This document shows, in pieces, positions 33,694 to 45,691 of a stretch of DNA of 64,000 bases (positions are counted from its first letter, which is position 1; every line of letters starts with the position of its first letter). Origin of the DNA: Podospora pseudoanserina (lineage: Eukaryota > Ascomycota > Sordariomycetes > Sordariales > Podosporaceae); NCBI RefSeq assembly GCF_035222485.1, contig NC_085921.1:1984001-2048000 (forward strand), read 5' to 3'. The notes below the pieces were generated by a model, which worked only from the letters and a program-made list of their open reading frames with translations, did not search any database and was not told the DNA's origin. A program made the translations under genes and the position numbers.

Positions 33694-34815
33694 ATGTCGT
33701 CCTTCGAGTCTGTGGTATGTGTTGCCTCTCCTCTCCATATCGGCAGTTTGAATGCAATGCAATCGGAAGTCGAGCACGCACGACGAAACCGCCAATCTCT
33801 CAGCCACCGTCCAGCACACTGCGACGCACAATCTCGAAACCCCAACGCGAGCGAAATCAGCACCAGGACGAAGCAATTGCGAGGAGGTACAACCGAGAGA
33901 GGAGCGATGGTGGCTAATTCTGGTATCAACAGGTCGTGATCGATGGCAAGGGCCATCTGCTTGGTCGTCTTGCCAGCATCGTCGCCAAGCAGCTCCTCAA
34001 CGGCCAGCAGATCGTTGTTGTCCGCTGCGAGGCTCTCAACATCTCTGGCGAGTTCTTCCGCGCCAAGCGTACGTCACACCCTTCTTCTTCATCGATATGG
34101 CACGGGAATTCGCGACGGGCGAGCAGTTGGATGATTGGAATTGCGCGTTGGAGGAGGGGCGCCGGGGGGGAGAACTGCTGCCGGACCGAAGGATGGAGGA
34201 CAACATCAAGACGAACCAGTTGACTGACATTTGGAAACAGTCAAGTACCATGCCTACCTTCGCAAGATGACCCGGTACAACCCTACCCGCGGTGGTGAGT
34301 TGAACTCCTCTCGAACGATCGATGTCCGACCTAGTCTGACAATGTCTAGGCCCCTTCCACTTCCGCGCTCCCTCCCGCATCTTCTACAAGGCCGTCCGTG
34401 GCATGATTCCCCACAAGACCGCCCGCGGTGCCGCTGCCCTTGAGCGCCTCAAGGTCTTCGAGGGTGTTCCCCCTCCCTATGACAAGAAGAAGAAGATGGT
34501 CGTTCCCCAGGCCCTCCGTGTCCTCAGACTCCAGCCCGGCCGCAAGTACTGCACCGTTGGCCGTCTCAGCCACGAGGTCGGCTGGAAGTACCAGGACGTT
34601 GTTGCCAGGTGGGTGAAATTCCGGCGAATAGCCAGAAGTGACCGAGGATCGCAAAGACTGACTTTACTTTCCCCAGACTCGAGGAGAGACGCAAGGCGAA
34701 GGGCGCTGCCTACTACGAGCGCAAGAAGCTCGCCGCCAGACAGCTTTCCGAGGCGAAGAAGACCGCCAAGGTCGACTCCAAGACGACGGAGGCCCTTGCT
34801 GCCTTCGGTTACTAG
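33694..34815 (+). CDS. rpl16: 60S ribosomal protein uL13 (L13a/Rpl16)
   Basis: Five exons: 33694-33714, 33933-34068, 34241-34294, 34350-34608 and 34677-34815. All introns have GT/AG ends and keep phase, giving 202 residues. The protein reads MSSFESV, then [66 protein letters not shown], and the basic C-terminal helix of uL13, ending AAFGY. It is a structural part of the large subunit in the cytosol. The first coding exon is only seven codons. Introns 1 and 2 (218 and 172 nt) are much longer than others in the window; I looked for box C/D snoRNA motifs in them and found no convincing C and D pair. The gene lies alone on its strand with a pyrimidine-rich leader. Confidence 0.96.
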
Positions 34816-36610
34816 AGATAGTGACCAAAATGCATACCTTTGTCCTTTATGCGATTTCATCTTAGATTGGCGCGGTGGTTCGGGGCATCATCGACTTCAT
34901 ATGCGTGGCTGGGTGGATAGGCAATGGGCTATCTAACAACACTATGCGTCCCCAGGCTTGGGAGCTCATAAAATAACTGAGATCAACCAATGGACAATGC
35001 GGTTGCATGGATGAAAAAGAAAGCACAAAAATACCCGGCTTTGGCAGTCTAGGCTTCGTCAGTGGTGCTATAGGGTGTGTGCCAACGTGCCACGCCTCAT
35101 CGTTTTGACGGCCGAATCGCCAAGGCCATCCCTTCCATTTTACGCTGAATGAAACGACAATAATCTGCACCGGTGCTGGCTCTTTCTTTGGAATTGTGAC
35201 ATATGGGACACTGGTCAGCTGGTTGTCTCAAGTGAGCTGGTCGAAAGGGTTATCTGGGGTGGGATCAAGGGCAAGCGGGTGGGAGAAGAGAAATCGTCTC
35301 GAGGACGCGGTGGTGTACAGAGCTGGTCCTTGATGGACTCGTAGGCTCTGAGGCCTCGTGTGACAGGGATGAGTCCTGTTTCTATCAACTTGCCATCAAT
35401 CCATCACACATGCGCCTATCTTTTGCTGTCTTGTCTCTGCCGAATCTGTGCTTTGTCATATCTCCAGTACCAGTCAGTCCTCCATATTGCCCAGACTTCC
35501 GTTCTTATCTTGTGGGGCATGACGTAGTTGGTGGTGATATGCCACATGTTCACTCGTTGAGGCTTCCTTCATGACTGGTATGCTTGGTGACCAATGATGA
35601 GAGTCTCTATGTCTTGATATTCATTGGTTAGGCCTGACGTCTTTCTATGAACGCTATGAGTCAAGATATAAGCTCTTGTTATCATGCTTCTTGGACGGGG
35701 ATATGTCGACACGTTATGTTTCAATTCGTCTTACTTTGCCGCCAAAAGTATCTTTCATGCTGTTTAAACATGACAAGTAGAAAAGTTATCTCCAACGTGG
35801 AGGATTCGAAGGAAAAAGTTTGTTGATGTCGGGGCATTGATTCTGTTGCTGTGGTTCGCGAGGTGAAGAATATATCTGAGTTGTAAGAAGTTATTTACGA
35901 GTTGGGATATGGGTAAGCTTGGTAGCTGGTGGGAAGACACTAAATTGACCGTCGCTCATGTTTACGTGATACATCATCATATCTATCTACAAAGATAGGT
36001 TAAGGTACTTTTTGATAAAGTATGTGTAATGTGCGTAGAGGGATGTTGGATTGTGTGATGTGGTTTGAGGTTTGTATTATTGTATATGTCAATTTTTATA
36101 AATGTTCTGAAATCTTTGAAATACATGGTAAGTTTGAACTGTTATCATGTTTTTTCCATTCTTTAAGCAAATCCATGCTATTTTCACGGTTGTAATGCCA
36201 TCTGGAACTTTGTCATTAGGCCTGTTCTAGGTAGTAAAATACCAAGGTGCCAAGGTGAAACATCTATGCTTGCTCATGGTTCGAAGTGGTCGGATAGGTG
36301 GTTATGAATTATTTTAATAGGTTGAAAATTATAATTATTTTGTCTATGCGAAATACGTAGGTATGTATTATATTTTCTCTCCAGAGGGTTTGTTGATGTG
36401 TCTTTAGTACCTTATGTATGATGGAAATATACATTTCACAACAAATCTCAGGTGCAGGTAAATCAAGATGTTAGAATCGCATGACAACTTGACAAGTATC
36501 CCGCTAAACACAAAGTGGAATCTTGTAACCACCAGGTAGTTTTCAAATTTGCCTTTCTCCTTTTTCTCAGATACCTTTACACCTCTTTGCCGCTGATAAT
36601 ATTCAGTGAT
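34816..36610. other. Long gene-free, AT-rich region
   Basis: About 1.8 kb between the rpl16 stop and the phosphatase stop. From about 35600 to 36450 it is visibly richer in A+T than the flanks and devoid of open frames above 60 codons. No transposon remnant was identified. It could be old mutated sequence, but I see no specific signature. Confidence 0.5.
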
Positions 36611-38079
36611 TCACAGATTGCCAGCCCCCGTACTCCCACTCCTCACACTCCCCTTCTCATCCGCCATCACCACCACACTCCCGCCCGATCTCCGTCTCCT
36701 CACAAACAAAAACGCCATCAACCCCACAATTCCCAACACCACAAGCGTAACCGCCGCGCCAACAACCCCAGCAATAGCATTCGGCATGCCCCCTCTGGTG
36801 AACATCTCAGCAGCAACACCAGTATACGTCGCGCAAAACCCATCGCTGCTCCCACAAGCAGAGCACCACTCCTCCGCACTCCCAATAGCCCTCCCCTTCA
36901 TCTCCCTAGTAAACTCCCCCCAAGAGAGACTCTCCCTCCCGGTCCCAAACAGCGGCCAAGAATCCAACCCCCCAGCAGTCCCATTCTTAAACAAAAACCT
37001 CACCCAAAGATCCTTCTCCTCCGGGAAAGAAGTCCTCGTCTCAGGGGAATAAAGCTCAAAAGCCATCGTAGACGCATAATCAGGCAACCCATAAAAACTC
37101 TCACTCACCTCCGTCAGCCCGGCAAGTCCAAAAAACGCAAGAAACGCATCGTAGCTCCCCGCCAACAGAGAAAACTTGAGCGCGCCCTCCAAGGCAACAG
37201 TTTTGTTCAGCTGCGTCAGGATGGCAGACGATAAGGTCCGGGCATGGATCGACCGCTCAGGCTGCGAGGCATTGAAATTGTATGCAAACTCTGCGCTGTC
37301 GGCCAGGGTGCGGAGTTGGAAGAGTTGGGAGGGGGAGATGGAAAAGGAGGAGTTGTGCAGCCGGGCGACGTTGATGAGGTCGTAGATGTCGTAGGCGGAG
37401 GCGTAGCTTAGATCTTCTGGGGAGGTGATATCATATACCGATTTCAAGACGGGAAAGAGGCTTTGGTAGAATTCCCGGGTGGAGGTGAGTTTGATGGTGA
37501 ATTCGGGGCTGGATTCGAAGGATTGGCTGGCTTGGGTGACGGCTGGGCAGTTGTCGTCGCCTTTGATCCAGATTGCGTCGGGGGAATTGGGGGGGATGCC
37601 TTGGAGGGTGATGTATTGGTAGCCGTTTAGGGGGGAGGTGGATTCGCTTCCGTTGTTGAGGGTTTGGGTTGCGATTGAGGGGTTGAGGTCAGCGAGGGGT
37701 GGGTAGAGGCCCTGGAGGAAGGCAGTGGCGGTGTTGAGGAGGATGCCTTGATTTGGAGCGGAGGCGTAGATTTGGGAGGGGACGTAGTTGAATTCGGAGA
37801 TGTTGAGGATTTGGTGAGGGGAGCTAGATTTGATGTAGCGGGCGCGGTAGTCGCTGCCGATTTGAAAGTTTTGGGTGGTGCCGAGGTTGGTGAGGGTTTG
37901 GGCGCCGTAGTGTTTGGTTGTTCCTTGGGAGTGTTAGTTGACTGATGAATGATATTCATGTCAGAGAGGTGGTACTTACTATCTCCGTGACGGGTGAAGA
38001 CAACAACTCCATAGACCGTCTCCGCCATGGCTCTTCCCGCCAACAGGCTCAGCACAGTACCAGCTGCAGCAGTGAACAT
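36611..38079 (-). CDS. Membrane-anchored histidine-acid-phosphatase-like protein
   Basis: Exon 1 (37980-38079) and exon 2 (36611-37923), joined over a 56-nt intron (GTAAGT; CTAAC), give 470 residues. A signal peptide (about 1-19) is followed by VVVFTRHGDRTT with the catalytic R30-H31-G-D-R34 of histidine acid phosphatases; the intron splits Arg34. The proton-donor region, usually GHD, reads AGSYDAFLAFFGL, so the His is replaced by Tyr. The C-terminal part keeps family features (YGLPDYASTMAFELY) and Cys pairs. A membrane helix near the end (about 418-443, GVVGAAVTLVVLGIVGLMAFLFV) is followed by RRRR and a short cytosolic tail, so it is a single-span cell-surface protein. Relatives release phosphate from phosphomonoesters or phytate; activity is uncertain given the missing His. 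Confidence 0.88.
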
Positions 38080-38726
38080 CTTGACTGCGGACTAACTTTC
38101 CGGATGATAGAAGCTTAGTTGCAAAGACCAGTATTCAGAGCTACCGCATCGATATAAAACCTCAGGGCCGGCTGTAACGACGACGGGAAGTGGGGGAAGC
38201 TCCGGAGATGCGATAGGAGATCCATCTTCCCCAATCCACTTGCATTAGATCCCGGCCTATCTACCATTCGAACCTATCAGCGCCATAATGGCCCGTCAAA
38301 CCTTGGAGTTGGACCATGAAAATTAGTCACTCTCGAGTCATGGAGTCGCTACGACCTGCCCGTTTGGTTCCGATCTGGCGATCCTTCCACAAACTTGGCG
38401 GAGGTCGGCGGTTGTCGATGAAAGCTTGTATGCACTTCATTTGATGAAGAGAGACATGTTGCTCAAGTTGCAGATACAGAGTGGGCGCAGTGTTGACTTT
38501 GTGTCCCTGCTTGGTATTTCTGACAGATCATGGCAAGTCAGATATTTCTGCTGCGACCTTAACAATTTGTCTTGATCGTTTTCTGAACTAACATAAAAGT
38601 GTATTGCAACATCGACAAAACAGATGACAACAACAATGGCAACTCTTCAAGACTCTTGCAATTGTTTTCGGCGAAAGCCGCAGACTTAGCCCCTCTTTCT
38701 GGAAGTACCTTTCATCGAATCAAACA
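38080..38726. other. Intergenic, phosphatase / tRNA-Met
   Basis: No gene seen. It includes the phosphatase promoter. Confidence 0.4.
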
Positions 38727-38835
38727 GGGAGCTTGGCTCAGTTGGAAGAGCGCAGGTCTCATACTTGGCAGTATGATCTGAATGTTTAACATCAGAGTTA
38801 TCCTGAGGTCGTGAGTTCGAGCCTCACAGTTCCCA
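38727..38835 (+). tRNA. tRNA-Met (CAT), elongator type, with intron
   Basis: The acceptor stem GGGAGCT pairs with AGTTCCC and is followed by discriminator A at 38835. The D arm (TGGCTCAGTTGG), anticodon loop CTCATAA with CAT at 38760-38762, and T arm (GTGAGTTCGAGCCTCAC) are all canonical. A 36-nt intron (38764-38799) follows the base after the anticodon, the standard eukaryotic position. No CCA is encoded, as expected. Confidence 0.95.
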
Positions 38836-39365
38836 CTATCTTTTGCCTAGAGTCTCAAACACACCCGTACAATTTTGCGGAGCTTTGTTTCTTGGTATGG
38901 TTGTGTCTTTTTGATGTTGTCGGGGTTAGAATTATTCCCTAGAGTTATGGGGGAGAACCGATGGTTCTGTCTCAGAGCTTGGGCGAGGAGCATGACATCA
39001 ACGCGCTCCACTTGGCAGCTAAGCGATAACTCCGAGAATGAGGCTCTTATCGTGATCCTTATTATGAGCAGTGGTTCTGATATTGTGTTCAAGGAAAACA
39101 AGTACCTTTTTGGTAATATCCTCCCTCTCTTCTTTTGTCAAGAGACCCAACTGCTTGGAACCATAGCTTGCAAAAGATCCCTGTCCTGTTAGCAAACACT
39201 CACATCAGAGTCAGAGACAAGTTCACCATAGTTAGCTAAGGCCATCACTTCTGCAGAGTGAACGCTGTTTAATGACATCGCAACTAGCAAGTTATCTATG
39301 TCTCATCTTCGTTGCGCTTTAAGCCTCCCCAACCATAATTACGTCTCATCATACAAATGCGTCAA
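38836..39365. other. Intergenic, tRNA-Met / rpt2 3' end
   Basis: No gene seen. A short plus-strand frame at 38875-39192 has no support. Confidence 0.4.
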
Positions 39366-40920
39366 CTACAAGTACAACCCCTCGGGCTCACCCTCCTGCT
39401 TCGTCCGCAACACTCTCTCGCGAGCGGCGCGGAAGTCGGCCATCTGTACCCGCATTCTGCGCTCTCGAAGAGCCATCAAACCAGCCTCTGAGCAGATAGC
39501 CTTGATGTCGGCACCTGACAGATCATCCTTCTGCGCGATAAACTCCTCAAGATCGACGTCCTCATTAAGTGACATCTTGCTAGTGTGGAGTGTAAAGATC
39601 TTGCGCTTGGTGTTCTGGTCGGGATTCTCAAAGAGGATCTTTCGGTCGATACGTCCGGGTCGGATCAGAGCGGGATCAAGAGACTCGATCTTGTTGGTGG
39701 CCATGATCACCTTGACGTCACCGCGGTCATCGAAACCATCAAGCTGGTTGAGAAGCTCCAGCATAGTTCTTTGGACTTCACGCTCACCACCTGATGTCGA
39801 ATCGTAACGCTTGGTACCGATAGCATCAATTTCATCGATGAAGACGATTGACGGGGCATTCTCGGCAGCAACCTTTTGACATGTTAGCAAGGAACCACCA
39901 ATCTTGGGCAGACGAATGCTTACCTGGAACAGCTGGCGAACCAACCGGGGGCCGTCACCGAGATACTTCTGAATCAACTCGCTACCAACAATACGCAGGA
40001 AAGTGGCCGAAGTCTGGTTTGCAACGGCCTTCGCCAGTAACGTCTTTCCGGTACCGGGGGCACCGTAGAGAATGACACCCTTGGGAGGCTTGATACCCAT
40101 CTCCTCGTACAGCTCCGGATGGAGCAGTGGCAACTCTACAGATTCCCGCACCTCCTGGATTTGCTGCTCCAAACCACCGATATCCGCGTACGACTCCGTA
40201 GGCGCCTTGTCGAGCTTCATGACGCTGACTATGGGATCCGCGTCATCTGTGAGAACACCAACGATGCTCACAGTCTTATGGTGAAGCAAGACACTGGCGC
40301 CGGGCTCCAATAGATCCTTGTCAACAAAACTCATGATGCTTACATAATACTCTGGTCCAGTCGTGCTGCTGACAATGGCATGGTCGTCGTCAATCATCTC
40401 TTCAAGGGTTCCGACTCCCATTGGGCTACCACGCATGTCGTCAACACGGCCACGTTCATCGGCATTGCGATCCGCAGCCTCGGCTTCCGAGGCAGCTGGA
40501 ACGGCATTGTCCTTGGCGGCTTTCGCCTTGCGCAAGCGCTCTTGGTTCTCGACATATTCCTCCTCGAGCAACAGGTGGTCGTGAACACGCTGCATGCGCA
40601 ACAGCCTGAGCTTGCATCGACTGGTCGGGTAGACGGGCGGTAACTTGGCGGCGGCACTGGCACCGCCGGCTCTCTTCTTCTTGCGACCGATGCGGGTGGT
40701 AGGTCTCGGGGGAGGTTCGTGCTTGTGCTTCTCCTTCTGTTACGATAGCATCGTCAGCAACGTCGGAGTCGATGACGACGGATGATTGTCAGTAGCAAAC
40801 CTTCTTGTCCTTGTCATCCTTGCCATCGTGGCCACCTCCCATACCCGACTGGTTTTGACCCTACGGAAAGTTAGCAAATAGTCGAGCGACTCGAGCTTTG
40901 GTAATCGATAAACCGACCAT
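39366..40920 (-). CDS. rpt2: 26S proteasome regulatory ATPase Rpt2
   Basis: Exons 40918-40920, 40801-40860, 39924-40736 and 39366-39872 give 460 residues. The protein begins MGQNQSG, a myristoylation signal conserved in Rpt2. Then come a Lys-rich stretch, [11 protein letters not shown], a coiled-coil segment (about 60-100) and an OB domain ([18 protein letters not shown]). The AAA+ ATPase domain has Walker A GAPGTGKT (246-253), Walker [12 protein letters not shown] and sensor residues [17 protein letters not shown]. The protein ends LYL, the hydrophobic-Tyr-X motif that opens the 20S gate. It is one of six ATPases in the base of the 19S particle. The first coding exon is just the ATG, followed by a 57-nt intron with an unusual GTCGGT donor; the joined MGQNQ start is the evidence for it. 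It is divergent from a Ubc1-type E2 gene. Confidence 0.95.
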
Positions 40921-41993
40921 TGTGACGGTGGGACCTCAGGCCGCCGGAGCTGTGAATGTGAAGTGGTTGAGGTGTGTCTAGGGTGGCCAGCTTTTAACTG
41001 GTATCGACGGTTTCGAAGTCTGCGACGATGACGGTGAAAATGTGCCGGGCTGCGAGTGGTGTCGCTGATTCCCGTTGCTGCTTGCTTTGTGATGCTGGAG
41101 TTGAAGCTGGAAGCTGGCAGCTGTGTTGGGAATCGCCTTGCAGGCCAGGCCACCAGGCGGCAGAGCGACGCGACATCTGGGTCCCGCCCTCCGCACGAGC
41201 CAACTACGCAGCCTGTAATTTTGACCAATGGCAGGCAGCCCTGGGACCTGAGTGCACAGACCCCAGTTATGAGCCAACATGCAGGAGGGGCATGGATTGA
41301 TGATGGCAAACAACGGAGCCACGGAAACACTGGCATTCCATTCTCATTGAACACCAAGAGTACGGCGCCAACCAGAAGCTTCTGTGTAGCATACGGACAA
41401 CCTGGAAAGGTTCCGGCCTTTGACAGAGAGGTGGCTCAAAGGCCTTCCATGAATCCATAACCGTCTCCTGTGTTTCCCAAGAAAGCCCACGTCTCTGCCG
41501 CCCGACTTGTTTACGTAGTGTGCTGCATGCAATATATGCAGGCCGGTGTATCACTCCTGCCTCCCCATCCGCCTCGTCTCGAACATCAGCGCTGTTTACC
41601 TTTTTGCAAAGACCGGTCTCCTGTCTCCGCTTCCGCCATACCTGCTCTCAGATAGACCAAACGTTGGGTGATCCACGATCAGAGCCACGAAGCCGGAGGT
41701 CACTACCACCTCCTTAGTTTCCAGGGTCCTTGCGCTTGTTGCTACTGTTACCCCTCCAAAGTTGGGTTTCTGACTTCGTTGGCCCCTCCCAACCTTTTTG
41801 CTCCCAGACGACAACACATGCCAACTCTTCCGAGAGTCTCCGCCAAAACCTTCGACCCGCTGTGAAAATTGAAAGTTCCTAGTCACCTCTACCAACTTGC
41901 ACTTTTAAACAACACTCTCGTCCGTCTCCTCATCGCACACGAACAACCCTTGCTAGAAACAACCCGGCTTCTACCCACTTCACACAACGACCC
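40921..41993. other. Divergent intergenic region, rpt2 / ubc1
   Basis: About 1.07 kb of shared upstream DNA for two ubiquitin-proteasome genes. I looked for a full copy of the yeast proteasome element GGTGGCAAA and did not find one; only a partial GGTGGC occurs near 40982. No gene seen. Confidence 0.45.
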
Positions 41994-42945
41994 ATGGCCT
42001 CAACACGAGAGCGCCGAATCTCCAAGGAGCTCAGCGACCTCCAAAATGACCCCAACTCCGGCGTCAGCGCCCACCCCGTCGACAACAGCCTCCTTCACCT
42101 CAAGGGCATCTTTCCTGGACCCCCCGACACCCCCTACGCCGGCGGCAACTTTCAGGTCGACATCTTGATACCCGAAAACTACCCCTTCAAATCCCCAGTC
42201 ATGAAGTTTGACACCAAAATCTGGCACCCAAACGTCAGCAGTGTGACGGTACGTCAGACCAAACTTGACCAAAATAGTGGCGGCGGTGGTGGTGGTGGTG
42301 TAAGATATCGGCAAAATGGAACAATACCCCCCGAAACAGCAGCAGCACCACCACCACCACCACCACCAAATAACCACCCCTTAGGAGAGAAAGAAAACTG
42401 TTTGCTAACCAAACCTCCAAACAGGGTGCCATCTGCCTCGACACCCTCGGCACAGGCTGGTCCCCAGTCGGCACCATCAAAATGGCCCTGATCTCCCTCC
42501 GCATGCTTCTCGAATCCCCCAACCCAAAGGACCCGCAGGATGCCGAGGTGGCCAAGATGATGCTCGAGCAACCCGAGGCCTTTGCCCAAAAGGCGCACGA
42601 GTGGGCAGTCAAGTACGCCGGCGCGCCGAGGAGGGACACACCTGTGCACAACTACCAAAAGGTTGCTCCGCCCCCGCCGAGGGCGGACGATCCGGCGAGG
42701 TATGGCCCTTTCTATCCGCAAATACCAGTCAAAAAGTTTAGGCTGACATGATTTTGTCTTGGTGGAACAGGTACCAAGGCTACAACAAAGACCTCATCGA
42801 CCGCTTCGTCCACATGGGCTTTGACCTTGACGCCGTGGTCGAGGCGTTCAACTATGTTGGTATTGATCGCAACGGGGGCGAGGACTACGTGTTGGAGGAG
42901 GCTTACATGGGGGATATCACTGCGCGGTTACTCGGTGAGCAGTGA
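41994..42945 (+). CDS. ubc1: Ubiquitin-conjugating enzyme E2 with UBA domain (Ubc1/E2-25K type)
   Basis: Exons 41994-42248, 42425-42699 and 42771-42945 give 234 residues. The UBC domain has the HPN motif (78-80), which stabilises the transition state, and the catalytic Cys89 in AICLDTLGTGWSP, four codons into exon 2. A C-terminal UBA domain (about 180-234; DLIDRFVHMGFDLDAVVEAFNYVGI) places it in the Ubc1/UBE2K class, which builds Lys48-linked chains. Length is close to yeast Ubc1 (215). Intron 1 (176 nt) is unusually long for the window and holds complementary GGT and ACC repeat tracts. The last exon joins AG with G to give Arg-Tyr-Gln, restoring the family-like PARYQGYN. Confidence 0.95.
42277..42367 (+). 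repeat. Inverted (GGT)n / (ACC)n tracts inside the ubc1 intron
   Basis: A GGC/GGT tract at 42277-42300 and a CACCACC tract at 42346-42367 are near-perfect reverse complements about 45 nt apart. The transcript could form a stem of 15 or more pairs between the donor (42249) and acceptor (42424). Confidence 0.85.
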
Positions 42946-43701
42946 CGGGTTATCGTGGTGGTTTCAACCAACCTGGGCGGGGCAACGACAGCAAGTGTAA
43001 TCAGGAGGGAGGGGATGTCTGTGGTAGTCCTTTACGTTTGCATTGGGGAACGGAGTTTTATGGCTATGGGCAGATTTAATTGGGGGTGGTGTTTGTGACT
43101 TCGATGTCTTTACAGGGAGTACTGGCTTTCTTTTCTTTCCTTGACAATTAGAGCCCGGCTCTGGATCGGGGCTTTGGTGCTGTATTTATGGTCCTGTTTT
43201 CACAAGTGGAGAGTATAACTAATATCTCTGCGTTTTTCATCATGGTGAGCGTTGGTTTCTATATACATGTCTTACGCATTCTTCTGTTTCAACAGGTTGT
43301 TGTGTTTAGGCACATATAGTCAGGTCTTTCATGATTCGGTCACAACATATGACCTAAATTATTTTTAAGCAGCTTTACAAAAACAGGAAACCTTGCCATG
43401 CACACATACACGACAGATTAGGTATGACCCCCAAGCCCGCCGTTAACCCCCCCACCGCCGCCAGTCTATAAAGATTCAAGGATATGATAAAATGCATCAA
43501 GGGGCAAAAGTGGCTGTATCACACACGCAGTATCTCTTCGTCCGAAGTGTCCCGGCGCCCAAAAGTTAATCCTCTCTAGTAAACCCCCCGCCCTGATGTA
43601 CTGAACCGCATCCGCTTGCTGTTAAACAAAAGTAGAAAAAACATGTACAGTGAGTGGCTAGCAAGAAACTAGCATGGCATTTCACCTATGACTTCGTTCT
43701 T
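42946..43701. other. Convergent 3' region, ubc1 / lsc1
   Basis: No gene. Both flanking genes end here. T-rich words suit 3' end processing. Confidence 0.45.
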
Positions 43702-45121
<1,420 letters not shown>

Positions 45122-45691
45122 TTTGTTTGATGTGTGTGTGTGCTGCAGACAGGAATATAGAGGAGGAAAGTCGCAGTAATAGCGGCGGGAAGGGGGAGAC
45201 GGGGGAAGGTCAATGGGAAATATCAACGGTAAATGTCGTCGGTATCTTTCAGTTCACGAGGTCGAGTGCACCGTCATTTCTCCAACAGCCTACCATGTCC
45301 AAAAATGTCTCCCGCTCTTGGCAGCTTCAGGGAACCAACCGCATCTCCATCTTTGACAGCATGGATCCACACCGCCCCCATTGGCCGGCAATCTAGGTCC
45401 CTGCTGCGACGGTGGTAGTGTTTTTCCGATGTCCGGGTACACCTTGCGGCACGCTCGCCCTACACATTGGGCCGATTCAAAGCGGCTTAGGTTCACACCC
45501 ATGGGCTATGGGAGGGGTGCAATCAAGCAAATCCTTATCGCTTTCAACTTGCCCCGCCAACGAATATTGAAGCTCTGACAGACCAACCACGAAATCGAAG
45601 AGCAGGACGAAAGGCGATTTATTGCGCCGACGACTATTACGAACAGACAATTAGCCCCTGAGGCCAGATTGGAGGGGAAAAATTATCTAAA
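45122..45691. other. Divergent promoter region, lsc1 / elp3
   Basis: A 570-base shared upstream region for two conserved housekeeping genes. No gene in it. Confidence 0.45.

Noticed and set aside
33715-34240. Intronic snoRNA in rpl16 introns 1 and 2
   Set aside because: Both introns are long enough, but I found no C box (RTGATGA) and D box (CTGA) pair at the expected ends.
35600-36450. AT-rich stretch as a RIP-mutated transposon
   Set aside because: No repeat ends, duplicated copy or degraded transposase frame is visible. AT-richness alone does not support the claim.
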